The notes under the pieces are model-generated. The model was not told the origin of the DNA. It was given only the letters and a program-made list of their open reading frames with translations, and did no database searches. DNA of 6,419 nucleotides, taken from positions 1 to 6,419 of the forward strand of contig JAUWMN010000103.1 of NCBI GenBank assembly GCA_030613165.1. The letters run 5' to 3'. Positions 1 through 5,962 of this stretch are shown here, in pieces (within the stretch, counting starts at the first letter, position 1; each line of letters begins with the position of its first letter). Origin of the DNA: Desulfobacterales bacterium. GTDB taxonomy: Bacteria; Desulfobacterota; Desulfobacteria; Desulfobacterales; C00003106. The position numbers and the translations under genes are program-made.

Positions 1-1466
<1,466 letters not shown>

Positions 1467-1473
1467 TGTTGTC

Positions 1474-1479
1474 TCTCCT
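1474..1479 (-). promoter_or_regulatory. recA ribosome-binding site
   Basis: The minus strand reads AGGAGA here, 7 nt ahead of the recA ATG (1466-1464). It is the strongest Shine-Dalgarno sequence in the window and settles the recA start. Confidence 0.85.
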
Positions 1480-1506
1480 AATATACTTTATAAGGGGTAA
1501 TAATTT

Positions 1507-1692
1507 TCACCGCAGAGGCGCAAAATATCTGAAGTGAGCTAAAGTGAACTAAAGTTTGAAGTGCCTAAAGTTAAGGAATTTTATCTAATAATTATTCTTG
1601 CCATAGGCAAGTTCCACAACTTTAGTTCACTTTAGGCACTTTAGCTCACTTCAAACTTTAATAGATCTTAAAAGTCTGCGTCTTTGCGGTGA
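1507..1692. repeat. 186-bp nested inverted-repeat element between thpR and recA
   Basis: The outer ends are TCACCGCAGAGGCGCA (1507-1522) and, on the opposite strand, TCACCGCAAAGACGCA (1692-1677), matching at 14 of 16 positions. Inside are two arms built from short related units of the type AAAGTG-(AG/AA/C)CT. Exact complementary stretches are 1530-1546 with 1637-1653 (17 bp), 1542-1556 with 1618-1632 (15 bp), 1550-1563 with 1647-1660 (14 bp) and 1559-1571 with 1629-1641 (13 bp). The centre has a small hairpin, CTTGCC-ATA-GGCAAG (1597-1611). No open frame of note crosses it. It begins 9 bp beyond the thpR stop codon and fills most of the thpR-recA gap, so a thpR-recA transcript would carry a large hairpin. 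It resembles a miniature non-autonomous or palindromic intergenic repeat. No target-site duplication or T-run terminator is evident. Confidence 0.85.
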
Positions 1693-1701
1693 GATAAGCA
1701 G

Positions 1702-2280
1702 TTACAAAAACGGTACTTCAGCCAGCTTCGTATATACCGCTCCTCCTCGCTGTAAATCGCTGCGAAACAGTATTATTGAGTCCGCTGTAAACGAATCCGA
1801 CTCAAAATTGCCGAGTTGTTCAATTGCTTCCAACAAAATTCGTTTCTCTACTTTTCCTTTTACACGTCCCAGAGTCAGATGAGATCGAAACGGTCGTTTT
1901 TCTTTTGGGAATCCAAGTTGTTCCAAACCCTCTTCAACACGGAGCTGGAATTCCTTAAGTGGCTCCACATCACCGGACATCCCCACCCAGACAACCCGTG
2001 GGCGGCTGATACCGGGGAATATCCCAATCCCTTGCCCCCTTAGATGAAAAGGCTCCGTGGTATCTGTAGCGGTCTTTAACACACCTGTGATCGGCGCGAC
2101 ATCCTCTTCTGATATATTCCCCAAAAACTTGAGCGTCAAATGAATATTTTCAGGCCGAACCCATCGTATGTTTAGTCTATATTTGCGGAGATCTTCCTGT
2201 AATTTCCTGATCGTTTCAATAAGTTCTTCCGGAAGTTCAATCGCGATAAAAGATCGTATAGTACCTGGCTGATGGCTCAT
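1702..2280 (-). CDS. thpR: RNA 2',3'-cyclic phosphodiesterase (2H family)
   Basis: Member of the 2H phosphoesterase/LigT superfamily, which hydrolyses 2',3'-cyclic phosphate RNA ends to 2'-phosphates and in vitro can join tRNA half-molecules with 2'-5' linkages. It has 192 residues, close to the usual 175-195. Both catalytic HxTx motifs are present: HLTL at 47-50 (in IHLTLKFLG) and HLTL at 134-137 (in SHLTLGRVK). The N-terminal strand is RSFIAIELPEE (9-19), typical of the family. I chose the ATG at 2280; a longer frame from a TTG at 2364 adds 28 residues with no family similarity and lies across a likely promoter. No clear Shine-Dalgarno sequence precedes the ATG, and codons 1-5 (MSHQP) are encoded by one copy of a 14-bp tandem repeat. 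Transcribed toward recA. Confidence 0.95.
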   Translation of the reverse strand: MSHQPGTIRSFIAIELPEELIETIRKLQEDLRKYRLNIRWVRPENIHLTLKFLGNISEEDVAPITGVLKTATDTTEPFHLRGQGIGIFPGISRPRVVWVGMSGDVEPLKEFQLRVEEGLEQLGFPKEKRPFRSHLTLGRVKGKVEKRILLEAIEQLGNFESDSFTADSIILFRSDLQRGGAVYTKLAEVPFL

Positions 2281-2294
2281 CGCTGATAGCTCAT
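2267..2294. repeat. 14-bp tandem duplication at the thpR start
   Basis: Two adjacent 14-bp units, GGCTGATGGCTCAT (2267-2280) and CGCTGATAGCTCAT (2281-2294), match at 12 of 14 positions. The left copy encodes the thpR initiation codon and its next residues on the minus strand. The right copy occupies the place where a Shine-Dalgarno sequence would be expected. Confidence 0.75.
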
Positions 2295-2335
2295 AGACAA
2301 AAGGGGACGCATTGAAACTGCCTCTAAAGTAAATT

Positions 2336-2364
2336 AATATAGAATTATTACGGATTGTTTGCAA
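2336..2364 (-). promoter_or_regulatory. Candidate sigma-70 promoter for thpR-recA-alaS
   Basis: On the minus strand, TTGCAA (2364-2359) and TATATT (2341-2336) are separated by exactly 17 nt. They match the -35 and -10 consensus at 4/6 and 5/6 positions. Transcription would begin near 2329, giving a leader of about 50 nt before thpR. It lies in the AT-rich gap between the divergent thpR and MNT genes, where a promoter is needed. Assigned by pattern only. Confidence 0.5.
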
Positions 2365-2530
2365 GAGGGAAATAGCGATTTTTCACGAAATCATCAAGCT
2401 TTACTTTTGTACTCGTTAATGATAAATAATCAATTTGAATTGTTAAGAAAATGGGGGCCAATTATTAAGAAGCCTTGCAAAAAAATGACCAAGATGGGCT
2501 CATCGGGACTTTTTACTATATCAGCAATAT

Positions 2531-2560
2531 TTGTATGGCAACAGCATACAATTGTATGAT
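2531..2560 (+). promoter_or_regulatory. Candidate promoter of the MNT/HEPN operon, inside the operator
   Basis: TTGTAT (2531-2536) and TATGAT (2555-2560) are separated by 18 nt. They match the -35 and -10 consensus at 4/6 and 5/6. Transcription would start around 2566-2568, only 6-8 nt before the ATG at 2574, implying a nearly leaderless mRNA. Both hexamers lie within operator half-sites. Confidence 0.45.
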
Positions 2561-2572
2561 ATAAACATACAT
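2531..2572 (+). promoter_or_regulatory. Tandem 21-bp palindromic operator upstream of the MNT/HEPN operon
   Basis: Two directly abutting inverted repeats share a 7-7-7 layout: TTGTATG-N7-CATACAA (2531-2551) and TTGTATG-N7-CATACAT (2552-2572). The first has perfect arms and the second has one mismatch in 7. Their junction forms the 14-bp palindrome CATACAATTGTATG (2545-2558). The 21-bp period is two helical turns, so two dimers could bind the same DNA face. The array ends one base before the MNT gene's first ATG and overlaps the likely promoter, which fits repression by the winged-helix domain encoded directly downstream. Confidence 0.75.
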
Positions 2573-2573
2573 T

Positions 2574-3161
2574 ATGAACATGTTACCACAGATATTATCC
2601 TCTAAAATCCGGGCAGAAGTATTTCGCATGCTTTTTGGAATTAGTGACCAAGAGCTGCATATGCGAGAAATGGAAAGGCGTTCAGGGTTTGTTATAGGGA
2701 CAATACAGTCGGAATTGAAAAAACTCTTGCGTCTGGATCTTGTAAAGAAACGTAAAGATGGAAACCGCATGTACTACAGAGCTAACAGGGGACATCCTCT
2801 ATATCCCGAGCTTCATAGTCTTGTCTTAAAAACAAACGGTCTGGTCGATGTTATCAGGGAAGCATTTATGCATGATAGTAAAATTAAAACAGCATTTGTT
2901 TTCGGATCAGTGGCGCGTCATGAAGAGCAGGCGGGCAGTGACGTGGATATCATGATTATCGGGAACCTGGGTTTAAGAAAAGTAACCGGAATGCTGTCGG
3001 GTGTTTCAGACAAAATCGGCAGAGAAATCAACCCCCATGTTATGAGTGAAGAAGAATTTATACGACGCAAAAAAAACAAGGAACATTTCATTGCCCAGGT
3101 GATAGAAGAGCCTAAGATATTTATCATAGGAAATGAAAATGAGTTTGAAGCAATGGGCTGA
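2574..3161 (+). CDS. Winged-helix/MNT nucleotidyltransferase fusion, probable antitoxin and autoregulator
   Basis: The protein has 195 residues. Residues about 5-72 form an ArsR-like winged helix: SSKIRAEVFRMLFG, then a recognition-helix region GFVIGTIQSELKKLLRLDLV and a wing KRKDGNRMYYRAN. Residues about 100-185 are a minimal nucleotidyltransferase domain with FGSVARHEEQAGSDVDIMI (110-128). Its G111-S112 and D123-x-D125 fit the GSX10DXD signature of MNT antitoxins such as MntA, where it supports AMP transfer to the HEPN partner. Inferred role: antitoxin that neutralises the downstream HEPN protein, plus DNA-binding repressor of the tandem operator. No Shine-Dalgarno sequence precedes the ATG at 2574 or the in-frame ATG at 2580, fitting a near-leaderless message. 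Base composition is more AT-rich than the flanking housekeeping genes and it lies on the opposite strand, suggesting acquisition. The domain calls are firm; the toxin-antitoxin role is inferred. Confidence 0.88.
   Translation: MNMLPQILSSKIRAEVFRMLFGISDQELHMREMERRSGFVIGTIQSELKKLLRLDLVKKRKDGNRMYYRANRGHPLYPELHSLVLKTNGLVDVIREAFMHDSKIKTAFVFGSVARHEEQAGSDVDIMIIGNLGLRKVTGMLSGVSDKIGREINPHVMSEEEFIRRKKNKEHFIAQVIEEPKIFIIGNENEFEAMG
3128..3131 (+). promoter_or_regulatory. Ribosome-binding site deciding the HEPN gene start
   Basis: AGGA lies 7 nt before the ATG at 3139 but only 1 nt before the alternative ATG at 3133. The spacing favours 3139. Confidence 0.6.
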
Positions 3162-3594
3162 TAACGGCTGGTTACGCCCTCATAAAACCAGCGTGGAAGA
3201 GATACGCAATCTGATGATGATCATAAATCGAGATCTGAAAGACGCAAAAGGGGGCATCTCAGACGACTGGCGATTTGGTATAGCATACAATGCCGCGCTC
3301 AAGCTGTGCACTATCCTTTTATACGCCGAGGGGTATAAGGCCGAAAAAGCTTTGCAGCTTTACCGGACCATTCAGGCGCTACCGTTAATACTTGGCAAAG
3401 ACAAAAAGGACGATGCCGAGTATCTTGATACATGCAGGTCAAAAAGAAACATCGTCGAATATGACTATATCGGAGCCGTTACAGAAAATGACGCGGATGA
3501 ACTTATAGCATTCGCAAAGGAATTGAAGGCCGACGTTATTGACTGGCTGAAAAAATATCATCCTACACTTATTCAACCACCAAGTATACATTAA
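3139..3594 (+). CDS. HEPN-like small helical protein, probable toxin partner of the MNT gene
   Basis: The protein has 151 residues from ATG 3139 (153 if the ATG at 3133 is used; AGGA spacing favours 3139). It is a mostly helical, soluble protein without signal peptide or membrane segment. Its first gene-neighbour is the MNT protein, with a 23-bp overlap, so the two are co-transcribed and probably translationally coupled. The family hint is the motif CRSKRNIVEYDY (residues 99-110 from 3139), followed by an acidic helix, ENDADELIAFAKELKADVIDWL. Position and form match the HEPN signature RX4-6H near the last helices, but the residue expected to be His is Tyr (R103-NIVE-Y108-D-Y110). HEPN toxins are usually RNases using this Arg/His pair, so nuclease activity is doubtful here. 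The last Tyr corresponds to the residue that MntA AMPylates in HepT. Alternative reading: a non-catalytic HEPN substrate-binding partner. Function not established. Confidence 0.72.
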   Translation: MSLKQWADNGWLRPHKTSVEEIRNLMMIINRDLKDAKGGISDDWRFGIAYNAALKLCTILLYAEGYKAEKALQLYRTIQALPLILGKDKKDDAEYLDTCRSKRNIVEYDYIGAVTENDADELIAFAKELKADVIDWLKKYHPTLIQPPSIH

Positions 3595-3787
3595 AAACAG
3601 GAAACCGAGGGGGGGTCTACACGAGGGAAAAGTTGGGGAGGTTGTAACTGTGCAGAGCAAGAGCCCTTGACCTGAGACATTTTCGCCTGACGGGCGCTAC
3701 CTTTGACGTTATTATGACATTCTATGAGAAGACGAGTCCAGCGACAAAGATATCATTTTGATGCCAAGGGGATTGAGATATTACATT
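3595..3787. other. Intergenic gap between the convergent HEPN and cinA genes
   Basis: No reading frame with family similarity was recognised on either strand, and no hairpin followed by a T-run. There is only a weak 4-bp stem (CGCC/GGCG, 3684-3696). The stretch is more G-rich at its left end (GAGGGGGGG near 3607-3615). It may be the scar on one side of the inserted MNT/HEPN cassette. Confidence 0.4.
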
Positions 3788-4267
3788 TTAGGCACTCTTT
3801 TGACAACAGTTTCGTATCCATCTGAGGGCCGTCTCTGACGTTTCCCACCTGATGGTCTCTCTGTTCCCCTTAAACAAATGTTTTTGACATTCGGTTCCTC
3901 TGTCGGAAGAAAGGGCGATGAAGACCGTGCCTACAGGTTTTCCCGGAGCGCCTCCGGTCGGCCCGGCTATCCCGGTTACTGAGAGGCCTAAATCGGTTCT
4001 GCTCTGTTTTCTGATCCCTTCCGCCATCGCCTTTGCGGTCTGTTCACTCACGGCCCCGTATGTTTCGATCACCTCTTTTGGAACTCCCAACATTTCTGTT
4101 TTAGAAAGATTGCTGTACGTGACCGCGCCCCGCTCAAAAAACGCGGAGCTGCCCGATATGTTGGTCAACCTGGAGGCAATCAGCCCGCCGGGGCACGACT
4201 CCGCCACCGCTATGGTAAGTTTTTGTGACAAAAGGATATGTGCGACTTCTTCTTCCAGTGCGTTCAT
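3788..4267 (-). CDS. pncC: CinA C-terminal domain protein, nicotinamide-nucleotide amidohydrolase (PncC-type)
   Basis: Deamidates nicotinamide mononucleotide to nicotinate mononucleotide, recycling NAD in the cytoplasm. The 159-residue protein is the stand-alone C-terminal domain; the N-terminal molybdopterin-binding-like domain of long CinA proteins is absent. Family motifs are visible: AVAESCPGGLIASRLTNISG (20-39), FFERGAVTYSN (43-53), YGAVSEQTAKAMAEG (70-84) and VTGIAGPTGG (97-106) followed by GKPVGTVFIAL. The usual SCTGG reads SCPGG here (Pro at 26), a one-base change from ACC to CCC. The start is set by AAAGGA at 4278-4273, 5 nt before ATG 4267. A longer frame from 4309 adds 14 residues, about half of them translated from a heptamer repeat, and was rejected. 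Follows pgpA on the same strand and is the last gene before the interruption. Known as competence/damage-inducible in some species; the gene order near recA is an old association. Confidence 0.93.
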   Translation of the reverse strand: MNALEEEVAHILLSQKLTIAVAESCPGGLIASRLTNISGSSAFFERGAVTYSNLSKTEMLGVPKEVIETYGAVSEQTAKAMAEGIRKQSRTDLGLSVTGIAGPTGGAPGKPVGTVFIALSSDRGTECQKHLFKGNRETIRWETSETALRWIRNCCQKSA

Positions 4268-4272
4268 GGTAT

Positions 4273-4278
4273 TCCTTT
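4273..4278 (-). promoter_or_regulatory. Ribosome-binding site deciding the cinA start
   Basis: The minus strand reads AAAGGA 5 nt upstream of the ATG at 4267. This supports the short start over the in-frame ATG at 4309, which lies inside repeat DNA and has no such site. Confidence 0.75.
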
Positions 4279-4288
4279 CAAACAAAAA

Positions 4289-4323
4289 GGCTCGAGGCTC
4301 GAGGTTCAAGGTTCAAGGTTAGA
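4289..4323. repeat. Array of five 7-bp tandem repeats between pgpA and cinA
   Basis: Five consecutive heptamers: GGCTCGA (4289-4295), GGCTCGA (4296-4302), GGTTCAA (4303-4309), GGTTCAA (4310-4316) and GGTTAGA (4317-4323). The units change in pairs. The last unit contains the pgpA stop codon (TTA at 4319-4321, read TAA on the minus strand). It resembles the short tandemly repeated heptanucleotide arrays known from several bacterial lineages. Confidence 0.85.
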
Positions 4324-4774
4324 GTATTATGAAAAGGTGTAAGACCACGTTCGCATAGACTCCGGCCATGATATCATCCAGAACCACGCCAGGTCCCCCT
4401 TTGAGCTTTCTGTCAATGAGGCCTATAGGGAACGGCTTTGCTATGTCAAATATCCTGAACAGGACAAAGCCGATCAAAATGTTTTGAGCCGACCACGGAA
4501 TTAGAAAGAATGTAACCAGCATCCCGGCAATTTCATCAATGACAATACAACCGCTGTCTTTTTTGTTGAATATTTTTTCAGCCTCGCCGGCAATCCAGAA
4601 CGAGAAAGGAATAAAGAGAAGGATAGCGAAAACCGAAAGGGGAGGGGCAAGTTTTGACAAAACCCATACAAGCGGGATTCCGAGTAAGGAGCCGAACGTT
4701 CCTGGCGCGAAGGGAATATGTCCCACATAACATCCTGTTGCCAAGGAGATTATAATTTTTTGTTTAAGTGGCAT
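4319..4774 (-). CDS. pgpA: Phosphatidylglycerophosphatase A
   Basis: Inner-membrane phosphatase that removes phosphate from phosphatidylglycerophosphate to give phosphatidylglycerol. The 151-residue length is normal (E. coli PgpA is about 170). Diagnostic stretches are GHIPFAPGTFGSLLGIP (18-34), VIDEIAGML (78-86, with the conserved acidic pair D80/E81), FDIAKPFPI (109-117) and KGGPGVVLDDIMAG (125-138, acidic D133/D134). Hydrophobic segments at about 28-62, 86-108 and 134-151 are consistent with a small multi-span membrane protein. The ATG lies 6 bp after the larC stop. There is no good Shine-Dalgarno sequence (AATTAATACACA precedes it), so translation may depend on coupling to larC. The stop codon lies in a heptamer repeat unit, so the extreme C-terminus (LHLFIIL) may have been reshaped by the repeat. 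Confidence 0.95.
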   Translation of the reverse strand: MPLKQKIIISLATGCYVGHIPFAPGTFGSLLGIPLVWVLSKLAPPLSVFAILLFIPFSFWIAGEAEKIFNKKDSGCIVIDEIAGMLVTFFLIPWSAQNILIGFVLFRIFDIAKPFPIGLIDRKLKGGPGVVLDDIMAGVYANVVLHLFIIL

Positions 4775-4780
4775 TGTGTA

Positions 4781-5953
4781 TTAATTCAGATCGCTATCAG
4801 CCAACTCGACTGCCTTATAAATTTCCTTAATGGGAATCCCTTTTTCAAGGGCGACTCTCCTGCATTCATCATACTCCGGGGTGATTGAAACCTTGCCGTC
4901 CGGGCCGGTAATCCGCTTGACCCGCATTTTTCCGTACTTTGTTACGATCTCTGCGACTTCCCGAGGCAGTTTGGTCCGGTTTGCCTCATAATACCGCACC
5001 CCTGTCGCAGTTGACTCAAGGAGTATTCTGCGGATAATGCGATCCCGGTCCATTGTCTGACAGATCACCCTGAGCATAGTAGCAGGGCGATTTTTTTTCA
5101 TGGTGATCGGCGCCAGCGCTACATCAAGCGCCCCTTCGGCAAAGAGCTGTTCCATGAGAAAGCCGTAGATTTCCGGATTCATGTCGTCTATATTGGTTTC
5201 AACAATGGTGATGCGGTCCCTCTCGGTTTCGGCATCTTTTCTGCCAAGTATAATTCGCAGCAGGTTGGGCATTGATTCGAGTTCGCGGCTTCCTACACCG
5301 TATCCGATCCGATCGACCACCATAGGAGGCATTGGGCCGAAGCTGCTTGCCACCGAAGTCAGTATCGACGCGCCGGTGGGGGTTACCATTTCGTGCGGAA
5401 TCTCGGGCCCATACGTCGGAACTCCGGTCAAGAGGGCGATCGTGGCAGGCGCCGGAACAGGGAGGGTGCCGTGGGCGCATGTGACAAAACCTTTGCCGGT
5501 AGGGACTCCGGAAGCGGTGATGTCTTCTATGCCGTGCCACTCAATTCCGAGTACAGCACCCACAATGTCAACGATAGTATCTATGCCACCCAATTCGTGG
5601 AAGTGGACAGATTCAACAGGTGTGTTATGGATGCGGGCTTCCGCTTCAGCCAATTTTCTGAATATCTTAAGGCTTAATCCTTTGACGAAATCAGATAGCG
5701 GGCTTTCTTCGATAAGGGCTCGGATGCTCCTGTAGTCTCTTGCGTGGTCTCCTTCTTTATTTGCCAGAATCCATACTCTGCGGCCGGAGATCCCCATTCT
5801 CTGTTCAGCAGCAGTCTCAATGCGAAAACCGTCCAAAGGGAGTTTCTTTAACTCCGCCTCCAAGAAGTCCGGTGGCATCCCAAGGTCAATCAGCGCCCCC
5901 AAAAGCATATCGCCGCTGATGCCGGCAAAACAGTCAAAGTATGCGCAAGTCAT
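4781..5953 (-). CDS. larC: LarC, nickel insertion protein for the nickel-pincer nucleotide cofactor
   Basis: LarC (formerly DUF111) is the CTP-dependent cyclometallase that inserts nickel into pyridinium-3,5-bisthiocarboxylic acid mononucleotide, giving the cofactor of lactate racemase LarA and related racemases. The protein has 390 residues and is full length. The N-terminus is AYFDCFAGISGDMLLGALIDLG (4-25), then VHFHELGGIDTIVDIVG (116-132), a central HGTLPVPAPAT segment, PHEMVTPTGAS, and the C-terminal domain with VETNIDDMNPEIYGFLMEQL and the ITMKKNRPATMLRV segment. Both halves are in one continuous frame, unlike Lactiplantibacillus plantarum, where larC is split and joined by programmed frameshifting. 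No histidine-rich insert is present. AAGGGG at 5964-5959, 5 nt before the ATG, supports the start. The gap to the upstream M20 gene is 9 bp, and to pgpA 6 bp. larA, larB and larE are not in the window. Confidence 0.95.
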   Translation of the reverse strand: MTCAYFDCFAGISGDMLLGALIDLGMPPDFLEAELKKLPLDGFRIETAAEQRMGISGRRVWILANKEGDHARDYRSIRALIEESPLSDFVKGLSLKIFRKLAEAEARIHNTPVESVHFHELGGIDTIVDIVGAVLGIEWHGIEDITASGVPTGKGFVTCAHGTLPVPAPATIALLTGVPTYGPEIPHEMVTPTGASILTSVASSFGPMPPMVVDRIGYGVGSRELESMPNLLRIILGRKDAETERDRITIVETNIDDMNPEIYGFLMEQLFAEGALDVALAPITMKKNRPATMLRVICQTMDRDRIIRRILLESTATGVRYYEANRTKLPREVAEIVTKYGKMRVKRITGPDGKVSITPEYDECRRVALEKGIPIKEIYKAVELADSDLN

Positions 5954-5962
5954 TTTTTCCCC

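Noticed and set aside
1480..1506. A separate recA promoter (TATAAAG/TATATT next to the ribosome-binding site).
   Set aside because: No acceptable -35 at 16-18 nt, and the start site would fall within the ribosome-binding region.
1546..1557. GAACTAAAGTTT resembles a LexA box of the GAAC-N4-GTTC type upstream of recA.
   Set aside because: It differs at the last position, occurs again as part of the repeat units on the other arm (GAACTAAAGTTG), and is explained by the repeat structure. No independent operator is seen.
2281..2364. N-terminal extension of ThpR from a TTG at 2364.
   Set aside because: The extra 28 residues have no family similarity and lie across a good promoter and the repeat.
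2359..2559. A 66-codon plus-strand frame starting with TTG.
   Set aside because: No recognisable domain, no ribosome-binding site, very AT-rich, and it overlaps both the candidate thpR promoter and the MNT operator.
3684..3696. Small hairpin in the gap between convergent genes as a terminator.
   Set aside because: Only a 4-bp stem and no following T-run on either strand.
3678..3707. Plus-strand peptide ETFSPDGRYL, reminiscent of a TolB/WD beta-propeller repeat.
   Set aside because: The frame is only about a dozen codons between stops and has no neighbouring propeller sequence; chance resemblance is the simpler reading.
3787..3796. The 10-mer TTTAGGCACT at the cinA stop is identical to part of the 186-bp element (1631-1640).
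   Set aside because: No further similarity on either side; one shared 10-mer is within chance given the many repeat 10-mers compared.
4268..4309. N-terminal extension of the CinA-type protein from ATG 4309.
   Set aside because: About half of the extra 14 residues are translated from the heptamer array, and a clear Shine-Dalgarno sequence sits before ATG 4267.
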